A stretch of 64,000 nucleotides of DNA from Labia minor (Eukaryota; Arthropoda; Insecta; Dermaptera; Spongiphoridae), in NCBI GenBank assembly GCA_963082975.1, contig OY720350.1, forward strand, positions 12,308,910 through 12,372,909, given 5' to 3'. The translations under genes were made by a program, and so were the position numbers. How positions within the stretch are numbered: the stretch's first letter is position 1; every line of letters starts with the position of its first letter. The notes below the pieces were generated by a model that saw only the letters and a program-made list of their open reading frames with translations, made no database searches and was not told where the DNA came from. This document shows, one piece after another, positions 54,324-63,400 of the stretch.

Positions 54324-54628
54324 AGAATTTTTATAATATATAGTTTTTTTTTCTAAAATGTGTATGTTCAAAGTGCGTATTCATTCAGTTAATCTACTTA
54401 AAATTTTTTTCAAATAGAAAATAAGTTTTATTTATAAATTTATATAATATTATTTATAATAGTAATGTGTATTTATATCTTTATATAAATATAATATTTG
54501 TGTGTGTTTATAAAAATCAATGTTCATGTAAAATATAATTATTTATATACCTAGAGTGTAATATTTATATATATTCTATATATATAAGTGGTATTTTTAT
54601 ATTTTATTTTGTTTAATATTATTTAAAA

Positions 54629-57600
54629 ATGACTAATTTAGAAGAAAAAATTGCAATCTTAGAAGCAGAACTTGCAAAACGACCTACCGCAATTACCGTC
54701 AAAGTTGAACGTGAACCTAACTTTACACTCTTAGATCAAATAAAAACCTGGGATGGTAAACAATCGTTTGATGAATTTATAACTAGGTTCGAGCAATTAT
54801 CTCTGCTAGGGAGATGGAGTGATGCTGACAAACTAGTGGTATTAAAATTAAAATTAGAAGGAACACCTCTTTTATTTATTCAGGGGCAATCTAGTGAATT
54901 AAATTATGCTGAACTAAAAGCTAAACTTATAAATCGCTTCGGGAATAAAATTAATAAATTAGATCGAATTAAACAATTAACGAGCTTAAAACAATTACCT
55001 TATGAACAAGCTGGGGATTTTTATGATAGGATAAAAGCTGTATTAGAAAGTGGAGAATCATTTGGATTTACATTTTTAGAACTTTTCTTAGAGGGACTTG
55101 AAGGTGAAGTAGGTAAAACTTTACGAGTATCACCTCCAGAAGATGAAGAAGAGGCTCTATCACGAGCTAAAAGAATCGAATTCGAAATGGAAAAATTGAG
55201 AAAGGAATCGGGTTGTAAAAATCAAGGGGATGATTTATATACAAATAATTTTACATACACAAAAAACCAGAGTTGTTTCAATTGTGGAAATAAAGGTCAC
55301 ATGGCTAGACATTGTGCTTCTTCACCATCAAAGGAGATAGTATGTTTCAAATGCAGAGGAAAGGGTCATTTGGCCAGAAATTGTTCAAATCTCACTACGG
55401 AATCTCCTCGCACATCGAGTTCGAGAATTTTTGAATCTAGCACTTCTCCAAGAATACAAGCGATCAAAGGAGAAAATCGAAAAAGCTTCAGAGAAAAGGG
55501 AAACGAAGATCGGATCGAGCAAAGACCTGTTAATCGATCCAAAAATCAGGGCATAATTATTACAACAGTAACTACCAATAAAGTGGGGGATGATAATCGC
55601 GTGGGTGCTTTAGTGGGGGATGTATATCGTCGTTTATTAGTTGATACAGGAGCACAGGTATCAATTTTAAGAGACCCGGTACCCGGCATTCCGATATATC
55701 CCTGGTCGGGAGTAGCTAGGGGTATTACTGGAGACCTCCTTAATATAATAGGTATTCAAAAGGTAAAAGTAATACTGTGCGGAAAAACATTGCAACATCA
55801 ATTTATTATTTCCCCTCTGAAAAATGTCGGAGCAGGCCTGATCGGGGCAGACCTATTAAAGAAAATAGGAGCCACTTTAGATTTTTCTTCTCAAGAATTG
55901 CGTTTTAACGAAATTAAAGAAGATAACCAACAAGTGGTTAGTTTGGAAACTGACACGAAAAAGGAATATTCAGTGCATTGCCTTGAAAATGTGGAAATTC
56001 CTCCTTGGTCAGAAATATTTATTTGGGGTAAAGTTTCAAAATCAAAAAATTTAGAAAAAAGAAATTTATTGCTTCAACCTGCCCAAATAGGAGGAGGTGT
56101 ACGGATTGCTTATTCTATTGGGAGAATCGTCAATGGAATGACACCTATTAAAATGATTAATATGACGGGAAAGAAATTAAGAGTAGATAATAAAACTGAA
56201 ATAGCGGTTGGAGAATTAACTGATGTATTTGAGGTGAATCAAATTAAATGGGAAAATGAATGTGAAACAAGTGACTTCAAGGCTATATTAGAAAATAAAA
56301 TCAAACACTTAACTAAAGAGCATAAAAATCAATTAAAGGCATTATTAAACGAATATCCAGGGGTTATTTACGACGAAAGTAACAAAAATATTGGATGTGC
56401 TTCGGGTGTCATGCACCGTATAATAACTGATTTCTCCCCACCTATTTGTAAAAAACCATACCGGGTTCCCAATGCGTTGAAAGATGAGATGAGAAATCAA
56501 ATTAAGGAATTGCTGGAAAAGAATATTATACAAGACTCAGACTCACCTTGGTCAGCGCCCGTGATATTAGTACCTAAAAAGAAAAATGGAGAAATAAAAT
56601 ATCGGTTTTGTACAGATTTTCGATCATTGAATCAAATAACGAAAGTAGCAAGCTATCCAATACCTAATATAACCGAAACGTTAGAATCACTTGGTAAGGC
56701 AAGCTTTTTTACTACCTTAGATCTCGCCAGTGGTTATCATCAAATATTAGTGGACCCTCGGGATAAGGAGAAGACCGCTTTTTCTACTCCTGAAGGGCAC
56801 TTTGAATACAATCGCATGCCATTCGGCCTAGCAGGAGCACCGGCGACTTTTCAAAGGCTGATGGATAGAGTGTTGGCTCATATAAAAGGAGAGGAATGTT
56901 TCGTATACTTAGATGATGTTATCATCTTCTCAGACTCATGGAATGAACATCTTGTTCGATTACGAAATGTTTTAAATAGGCTCCAAAAAGCAAATTTAAA
57001 ATTACAAATATCAAAATGCAACTTTGCAGTCTCCGAAGTAGAATATCTGGGTCATATTGTTTCTGCCGATGGTATAAAACCGCATCCCAAAAATACAGAA
57101 GCAATTAAACTATATTCTCGACCTAAGAATATCAGAGAGGTAAGACAGTTTTTAGGCCTTTCTGGTTGGTATAGGAGATTTATACCTAGCTATGCTCATA
57201 TAGCCCGACCATTGACCCAATTAACCAAAAAAGACCAACCGTTTAAATGGAATGATGATCAGGAAGTTGCATTTAATAAACTTAAGTCTGAATTAATAAA
57301 GGATAATGTTTTAATTTATCCAGATTTCAAAGATCCCTTTATTCTCGCGACAGATGCTTCGGGTAGAGCGATAGGAGCCGTACTTTCTCAACTAAGGAAT
57401 GGGTATGAAAGACCTGTGGCCTTTGCAAGTAGAAATTTGAATAAGGCAGAGCAAAACTATTCGGTTACAGAGCAAGAGCTATTAGCGGTAGTATGGGCTA
57501 CCCAACAATTCAGATGTTATTTATATGGAAGAAAATTTAAATTATTAACTGATCATGCAGCATTAAAATGGATGCTAAGCTTAAAAAATGCTTCATCCAG

Positions 57601-60022
57601 ATTAACACGCTGGACCTTAAAGCTAGCAGAATTTAATTATGAAGTTGAGCATAAAGCAGGAAAATTACATAAAAATGCCGATGCATTGAGTCGTTCGGTT
57701 GGAATGGTTGAAATAATTGAATTAAATAATAATCCTACGGAATTAAGACAGGCTCAATTGAAAGATATCGACTGCCAATTGATAAAACAACACTTACCTT
57801 TTGTAGAGGATGAAAGAGGAATTATATATTTAAAATCAGAAGATGATGATGAACCTAAATTAATAGTACCTAAATCATACGTTCTTCAAGTTATTAAAAA
57901 TCATCATGATCATCCTATGGCAGGTCACCGGGGTATCGAAGCCACACAAAAACTGATAGAACGTTTATACTTTTGGAAAACACTCAAAAAAGATGTGGAG
58001 CAATATGTGAAAACTTGCCGAAGTTGTAATCTGAGAAAATCTCCGGTTGGTCTAAAAGTACCCATTCAAGAACACGAAGACACCTCTAGACCATTTCAAA
58101 TGGTAGCAGTTGATATTGTTGGACCGTTACCAACTACAAAAAGAGGAAATAAATACATTCTTACCTGTATTGATTATTTTACCAGATACGCTGAAGCAAT
58201 TCCTCTCCCTAACCAAACAGCGGAGCGTATAGCAAGAGCATTGGTAGAAAGAGTGATTTGTAGATTTGGGGCTCCTGAAAAGTTGCTAAGTGATAAAGGT
58301 AAACACTTTATGTCAAATCTTCTATCTCACCTTTGTAAGCTATTGGGTATAAAGAAAATTAACACTACAGCTTATCACCCGGAATCTAATGGGCGATTAG
58401 AAAGATTCCATCGAACACTAATAGACATGATGTCTCATTATGTACGTCCTGATGGAAGAGATTGGGATCAGTGGCTTCCTCATGCCATGATGGCCTATTG
58501 CTCCACTCCACATGGAAGCACAGGTTACTCTCCAAATTTTTTATTATATGGAAGGGAAATAAACTTACCTTGTGCGAACGAATATCGATATCATTATTCC
58601 GATTCCATTAGAGATAAATATATTGAAGATTTAATAAATCGTTTAGAAAAAGCTTATTATTTATCTCTAAATAAATCCCGCCAAGAGCTGAAACTATCAC
58701 ATAAAAATAAAAATAAAAAAAGAAAAATGCGTCAATTTTTTGAAGGAGATTGCGTATTTTTATTAACACCCGCAACGGGTGAAAAACAAGCAAAAAAATT
58801 TAATAAACCATGGAAGGGCCCGTATGTAATCGTTTCGGTAAAATCTCCGGTAGTCTATGAAGTTGCTATCGGACCAAATAAAACTATGAACGTGCATGTT
58901 AATCGATTAAAATCGAGCGTATTACCTTCGAAAATAAAAGACAGCGTCGGATTGGAAGAAGTGGAAGGTAAGCTTATAGAAGCACCAACGAATTTCGCGC
59001 TGGGTTATGGAATTGCTGCCGACTTAGTAATGTCACGAGGTATTGCTAAGGAAATTAAAAGAGTATACCCTCGTCATCCACTAGAAATCAAACCTACTCC
59101 TAAAGTAGGTGATACACTTGTTCAGTTTCACCCTGAGAGAATTATCTTTCATCTAATTTTAAAAGAAACGATAGATGAGGAAGTGAAAATTGAACAACTA
59201 AGAAAATGCATCAAATCTATGATAGTCCAGGCTAAAAATTTACGGATAAAACAAATAGCATTACCTCGCATAGGCTGCGGTTCAGATCGATTAACTTGGG
59301 AAAAAGTTAGAGAAATTATTTTAGAAGAAATTAAACATCATTCGATTTTAATCCGCATTTATACAGAAACATTAAATGATTTAGAAGAAAACCCTATAGA
59401 TTCTGAATGTTGGGAGTGTACGAGAGAGACCTTTCCTTATGAAGAACCAAACATGATACACTCGAAGGAAATGAACACAAATATAGATAATTCCTTTAAT
59501 CAAGCTCGTTCAACGGATAATATAGAAGTAGCTATAAACGATCCGATTCTGAGTAGAGAAGAAAATGAAAATATAGTTAATAATGAAACTCAAGTTACCT
59601 CTTCGCCTTCAAATAATGGGTCCATTTTGACGGAATCAGAGTGGACTCCGGAAGGAGAGTCATCTCACCGTGAAAGATCTCCTTATTTCCTTAGAAGTTC
59701 TAGAAGGGTGGTTGGGGAAGATTTATGCTCAGAGAATGAGATTGCAGGAGTAGAAGGAGAGCAAGGAATTGAAAGCACCATCAGAGAAGAGGTAGAAGAC
59801 AGCTCGAGTCCCTCGATTGAAGATTCTCAATGGATTCCAGGCAGAAATATCGGTCAAGTTAATAGATCTCCCTATGGGTTAAGAGTTAGGAATACTTTAG
59901 GCAATCGTGCTGAAACAGAATTAGCAATGTCAGCTCATTCCATTCCTCTCGCTGTAGCAAGTGACTGTGAAACAGAAGATAGTTTAACGCAGTGTAATAA
60001 TAATAGTGGTGATTCTAACTGA
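54629..60022 (+). CDS. gag-pol: Ty3/gypsy Gag-Pol polyprotein with C-terminal macrodomain
   Basis: One frame of 1797 residues with no gag/pol frameshift. Gag covers about 30-190. Two zinc knuckles follow (C216-C219-H224-C229 and C239-C242-H247-C252). Protease has LVDTGA at 337-342 and a GLIGADLL partner motif at 403-410. RT has D698 in TTLDLASGYHQI and YLDD at 760-763. RNase H has D909, E950, D975 and D1018. Integrase has zinc-binding H1093/H1100 and C1130/C1133, catalytic D1162, D1222 and E1258 (35 residues between the last two), and a GPY/F module with GPY at 1397-1399. Then come the macrodomain (about 1445-1583) and an acidic Ser-rich tail (1584-1797). The ATG is the first after the leader. 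All catalytic residues are present, so the protein is probably functional. No chromodomain or env is seen. Confidence 0.97.
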   Translation: MTNLEEKIAILEAELAKRPTAITVKVEREPNFTLLDQIKTWDGKQSFDEFITRFEQLSLLGRWSDADKLVVLKLKLEGTPLLFIQGQSSELNYAELKAKLINRFGNKINKLDRIKQLTSLKQLPYEQAGDFYDRIKAVLESGESFGFTFLELFLEGLEGEVGKTLRVSPPEDEEEALSRAKRIEFEMEKLRKESGCKNQGDDLYTNNFTYTKNQSCFNCGNKGHMARHCASSPSKEIVCFKCRGKGHLARNCSNLTTESPRTSSSRIFESSTSPRIQAIKGENRKSFREKGNEDRIEQRPVNRSKNQGIIITTVTTNKVGDDNRVGALVGDVYRRLLVDTGAQVSILRDPVPGIPIYPWSGVARGITGDLLNIIGIQKVKVILCGKTLQHQFIISPLKNVGAGLIGADLLKKIGATLDFSSQELRFNEIKEDNQQVVSLETDTKKEYSVHCLENVEIPPWSEIFIWGKVSKSKNLEKRNLLLQPAQIGGGVRIAYSIGRIVNGMTPIKMINMTGKKLRVDNKTEIAVGELTDVFEVNQIKWENECETSDFKAILENKIKHLTKEHKNQLKALLNEYPGVIYDESNKNIGCASGVMHRIITDFSPPICKKPYRVPNALKDEMRNQIKELLEKNIIQDSDSPWSAPVILVPKKKNGEIKYRFCTDFRSLNQITKVASYPIPNITETLESLGKASFFTTLDLASGYHQILVDPRDKEKTAFSTPEGHFEYNRMPFGLAGAPATFQRLMDRVLAHIKGEECFVYLDDVIIFSDSWNEHLVRLRNVLNRLQKANLKLQISKCNFAVSEVEYLGHIVSADGIKPHPKNTEAIKLYSRPKNIREVRQFLGLSGWYRRFIPSYAHIARPLTQLTKKDQPFKWNDDQEVAFNKLKSELIKDNVLIYPDFKDPFILATDASGRAIGAVLSQLRNGYERPVAFASRNLNKAEQNYSVTEQELLAVVWATQQFRCYLYGRKFKLLTDHAALKWMLSLKNASSRLTRWTLKLAEFNYEVEHKAGKLHKNADALSRSVGMVEIIELNNNPTELRQAQLKDIDCQLIKQHLPFVEDERGIIYLKSEDDDEPKLIVPKSYVLQVIKNHHDHPMAGHRGIEATQKLIERLYFWKTLKKDVEQYVKTCRSCNLRKSPVGLKVPIQEHEDTSRPFQMVAVDIVGPLPTTKRGNKYILTCIDYFTRYAEAIPLPNQTAERIARALVERVICRFGAPEKLLSDKGKHFMSNLLSHLCKLLGIKKINTTAYHPESNGRLERFHRTLIDMMSHYVRPDGRDWDQWLPHAMMAYCSTPHGSTGYSPNFLLYGREINLPCANEYRYHYSDSIRDKYIEDLINRLEKAYYLSLNKSRQELKLSHKNKNKKRKMRQFFEGDCVFLLTPATGEKQAKKFNKPWKGPYVIVSVKSPVVYEVAIGPNKTMNVHVNRLKSSVLPSKIKDSVGLEEVEGKLIEAPTNFALGYGIAADLVMSRGIAKEIKRVYPRHPLEIKPTPKVGDTLVQFHPERIIFHLILKETIDEEVKIEQLRKCIKSMIVQAKNLRIKQIALPRIGCGSDRLTWEKVREIILEEIKHHSILIRIYTETLNDLEENPIDSECWECTRETFPYEEPNMIHSKEMNTNIDNSFNQARSTDNIEVAINDPILSREENENIVNNETQVTSSPSNNGSILTESEWTPEGESSHRERSPYFLRSSRRVVGEDLCSENEIAGVEGEQGIESTIREEVEDSSSPSIEDSQWIPGRNIGQVNRSPYGLRVRNTLGNRAETELAMSAHSIPLAVASDCETEDSLTQCNNNSGDSN
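58961..59377 (+). other. TARG1/OARD1-like macrodomain within gypsy Pol (residues 1445-1583)
   Basis: Domain annotation inside gag-pol. Macrodomains bind ADP-ribose; the TARG1/OARD1 class removes ADP-ribose from glutamate. Family landmarks appear in order: a KLIEAPTNFAL first strand, the loop ADLVMSRGIAKEIK (family pattern S-x-D-x-x-M-x-x-GIA-x-x-[FI]-K), a central strand RIIFHLILK, a helix EQLRKCIKSMIVQAK, the loop LPRIGCGSDRLTWEKV and a final strand ILIRIYTETL. K1512 (59162-59164) and D1553 (59285-59287) align with the catalytic K84 and D125 of human TARG1. The spacing is 41 residues in both proteins. The domain is in frame with integrase without a stop or intron. Hydrolase activity is inferred. 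A pure ADP-ribose reader is the main alternative. Confidence 0.88.
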
Positions 60023-60144
60023 GGAAAAGAACTCTCAAACTAACATAAACCTCAAGACAGAAGAAAGAAGAGAGATACCGAAGACGGAGGGGTGTTTCGC
60101 TAGTGTCGAATCGGAGTCCCTTCGCTCTCACTGATATAAATGAC

Positions 60145-60177
60145 AAAGATTGTCCAAGAAATTAATGGACAATCTTT
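60145..60177 (+). other. Perfect 12-bp hairpin upstream of the polypurine tract
   Basis: AAAGATTGTCCA (60145-60156) and TGGACAATCTTT (60166-60177) are exact reverse complements around a 9-base loop. It sits between the stop codon and the polypurine tract of the gypsy element. It would form in the genomic RNA and could help polypurine-tract recognition, RNA stability or export. The role is unknown. Confidence 0.85.
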
Positions 60178-60180
60178 CTT

Positions 60181-60193
60181 AAAGGGAGAACGA
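60181..60193 (+). other. Gypsy polypurine tract
   Basis: AAAGGGAGAACGA lies immediately before the 3' LTR start TGTAATAG. This is the expected site for plus-strand priming. Confidence 0.85.
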
Positions 60194-60486
60194 TGTAATA
60201 GTGGGAAAAATGACCCTTGATCTGGTGAAGGTGGCTGGCGTTTGCCTGCTGCTGACTAGACAGACCGAGTTCGGACACTGAGGTGAGAGGAAGGGAACGA
60301 AGAGAGTGTGGCCCGAGAAGAAAGAAGACTTGTGACTATCTCAATTGAGACATTTATTTTCTTAATAATTACTTTTAAGTTGTCATTTATTTTAGAGTTT
60401 ATAAATGTAATTAAAATTTGGATTCAAATAAATCTAAATTATTTTATATTTAATTTGTGATTTAACCAGGGGACAACCCGCTCACA
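60194..60486 (+). repeat. Gypsy element 3' LTR
   Basis: 293 bp, identical to the 5' LTR except for two transitions. It ends CCCGCTCACA directly before the TTCT duplication. It keeps TCTCAATTGAGA (60339-60350), while the upstream palindrome is broken by one base. Confidence 0.96.
60427..60432 (+). terminator. Candidate polyadenylation signal in gypsy 3' LTR
   Basis: AATAAA within CAAATAAATCTAAATT, about 55 bases before the LTR end. It is the only canonical hexamer I noticed in the LTR and is well placed for 3' end formation of the element RNA. Confidence 0.5.
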
Positions 60487-60490
60487 TTCT
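60487..60490. other. Target-site duplication, right of gypsy element
   Basis: TTCT, matching 53921-53924, followed by GATGAATAATT of the interrupted satellite monomer. Confidence 0.9.
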
Positions 60491-63400
60491 GATGAATAAT
60501 TATTTTTTATGCCGAAAATCTAGGGTCATCCTACGATGACCTTTCATAATTTTTTCGGTAAAATTAAAAAATGAAATGTTTTAAAAAAAATAATAAATTC
60601 GTTCATTTTACATCATAAAAATATTAAAAAAATATATTATTCATATTTCTAATTAAAAATTATTTTTTATGCCGAAAACCTAGGGTCATCCTACGATGAC
60701 CTTTCATAATTTTTTCTGTAAAATTAAAAAATGAAATGTTTTAAAAAAAATAATAAATTCGTTCATTTTACATCATAAAAATATTAAAAAAATATATTAT
60801 TGATATTTCTGATCAATAATTATTTTTTATGCCGAAAATCTAGGGTCATCCTACGATGACCTTTCATAATTTTTTCGGTAAAATTAAAAAATGAAATTTT
60901 TAAAAATAAATAATAAATTCGTTCATTTTACATCCTAAAAATATTAAAAAAATATATTATTCATATTTCTAATTAAAAATTATTTTTTTATGCCGAAAAC
61001 CTAGGGTCATCCTAAGATGACATTTCATAATTTTTTCTGTAAAATTAAAAAATGAAATGTTTTAAAAAAAATAATAAATTCGTTCATTTTACATCATAAA
61101 AATATTAAAAAAATATATTATTGATATTTCTGATGAATAATTATTTTTTATGCCGAAAATCTAGGGTCATCCTACGATGACCTTTCATAATTTTTTCGGT
61201 AAAATTAAAAAATGAAATTTTTAAAAATAAATAATAAATTCGTTCATTTTACATCATAAAAATATTAAAAAAATATATTATTCATATTTCTAATTAAAAA
61301 TTATTTTTTTATGCCGAAAACCTAGGGTCATCCTACGATGACCTTTCATAATTTTTTCTGTAAAATTAAAAAATGAAATGTTTTAAAAAAAATAATAAAT
61401 TCGTTCATTTTACATCATAAAAATATTAAAAAAATATATTATTGATATTTCTGATGAATAATTATTTTTTATGCCGAAAATCTAGGGTCATCCTACGATG
61501 ACCTTTCATAATTTTTACGGTAAAATTAAAAAATGAAATTTTTAAAAATAAATAATAAATTCGTTCATTTTACATCCTAAAAATATTAAAAAAATATATT
61601 ATTCATATTTCTAATTAAAAATTATTTTTTTATGCCGAAAACCTAGGGTCATCCTACGATGACATTTCATAATTTTTTCTGTAAAATTAAAAAATGAAAT
61701 GTTTTAAAAAAAATAATAAATTCGTTCATTTTACATCATAAAAATATTAAAAAAATATATTATTGATATTTCTGATGAATAATTATTTTTTATGCCGAAA
61801 ATCTAGGGTCATCCTACGATGACCTTTCATAATTTTTTCGGTAAAATTAAAAAATGAAATGTTTTAAAAAAAATAATAAATTCGTTCATTTTACATCATA
61901 AAAATATTAAAAAAATATATTATTCATATTTCTAATTAAAAATTATTTTTTATGCCGAAAACCTAGGGTCATCCTACGATGACCTTTCATAATTTTTTCT
62001 GTAAAATTAAAAAATGAAATGTTTTAAAAAAAATAATAAATTCGTTCATTTTACATCATAAAAATATTAAAAAAATATATTATTGATATTTCTGATCAAT
62101 AATTATTTTTTATGCCGAAAATCTAGGGTCATCCTACGATGACCTTTCATAATTTTTTCGGTAAAATTAAAAAATGAAATTTTTAAAAATAAATAATAAA
62201 TTCGTTCATTTTACATCCTAAAAATATTAAAAAAATATATTATTCATATTTCTAATTAAAAATTATTTTTTTATGCCGAAAACCTAGGGTCATCCTACGA
62301 TGACATTTCATAATTTTTTCTGTAAAATTAAAAAATGAAATGTTTTAAAAAAAATAATAAATTCGTTCATTTTACATCATAAAAATATTAAAAAAATATA
62401 TTATTGATATTTCTGATGAATAATTATTTTTTATGCCGAAAATCTAGGGTCATCCTACGATGACCTTTCATAATTTTTTCGGTAAAATTAAAAAATGAAA
62501 TTTTTAAAAATAAATAATAAATTCGTTCATTTTACATCCTAAAAATATTAAAAAAATATATTATTCATATTTCTAATTAAAAATTATTTTTTTATGCCGA
62601 AAACCTAGGGTCATCCTACGATGACCTTTCATAATTTTTTCTGTAAAATTAAAAAATGAAATGTTTTAAAAAAAATAATAAATTCGTTCATTTTACATCA
62701 TAAAAATATTAAAAAAATATATTATTGATATTTCTGATGAATAATTATTTTTTATGCCGAAAATCTAGGGTCATCCTACGATGACCTTTCATAATTTTTA
62801 CGGTAAAATTAAAAAATGAAATGTTTTAAAAAAAATAATAAATTCGTTCATTTTACATCCTAAAAATATTAAAAAAATATATTATTCATATTTCTAATTA
62901 AAAATTATTTTTTTATTCTGAAAACCTAGGGTCATCCTACGATGACCTTTCATAATTTTTTCTGTAAAATTAAAAAATGAAATGTTTTAAAAAAAATAAT
63001 AAATTCGTTCATTTTACATCATAAAAATATTAAAAAAATATATTATTCATATTTATTACTAAAAATTATTTTTTTATGCCGAAAACCTAAGGTCATCCTA
63101 CGATGACCTTTCATAATTTTTTCGGTAAAATTAAAAAATGAAATGTTTTAAAAAAAATAATAAATTCGTTCATTTTACATCATAAAAATATTAAAAAAAT
63201 ATATTATTGATATTTCTGATGAATAATTATTTTTTATGCCGAAAATCTAGGGTCATCCTACGATGACCTTTCATAATTTTTTCGGTAAAATTAAAAAATG
63301 AAATGTTTTAAAAAAAATAATAAATTCGTTCATTTTACATCATAAAAATATTAAAAAAATATATTATTGATATTTCTGATGAATAATTATTTTTTATGCC

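Larger units (their letters stand above)
54218..54628 (+). other. Gypsy element leader (5' untranslated region)
   Basis: 411 bases between LTR and gag-pol start. It begins with the primer-binding site, followed at once by GTGAGT (54237-54242), a good 5' splice-donor match. Then come a (AT)16 microsatellite at 54289-54320 and very AT-rich sequence. TTTTTTTCAAATAG ending at 54417 could serve as an acceptor. No open frame of note lies here. Packaging signals are probably in this region but cannot be recognised by eye. Confidence 0.75.
60023..60193 (+). other. Gypsy element 3' untranslated region
   Basis: 171 bases between the gag-pol stop and the 3' LTR. It is purine-rich at first (GAAAAGAACTC..., AGAAAGAAGAGAG), then carries a perfect hairpin at 60145-60177, then the polypurine tract. 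There is no env-like frame, so the element is not an errantivirus. Confidence 0.85.
53925..60486 (+). mobile_element. Ty3/gypsy LTR retrotransposon with a Pol-encoded macrodomain
   Basis: A 6562-bp element with 293-bp LTRs that differ at two positions, a tRNA-type primer-binding site, one uninterrupted Gag-Pol frame, a polypurine tract and a 4-bp target duplication. Reverse transcriptase and RNase H precede integrase, which is the Ty3/gypsy order. No env-like frame follows pol. In place of a chromodomain, the region after integrase encodes a TARG1/OARD1-like macrodomain and an acidic tail. Everything needed for mobility appears intact, so this copy may be active or only recently silenced. Confidence 0.97.

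Noticed and set aside
56345-56533. Short minus-strand frames within the gypsy element (also 56922-57104 and 58608-58793)
   Set aside because: Antisense shadows of the long Gag-Pol frame without domain features.
58818-58960. Chromodomain after the GPY/F module
   Set aside because: No aromatic-cage pattern or chromodomain-like strand order is visible; the sequence passes from VHVNRL through a short linker into the macrodomain.
58961-60022. Independent host gene downstream of the gypsy integrase
   Set aside because: The macrodomain is in frame with Pol, has no start or splice context of its own, and lies inside the LTRs before the polypurine tract.
60023-60193. Envelope gene of an errantivirus
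   Set aside because: Only 171 bases separate the pol stop from the 3' LTR, with no open frame.
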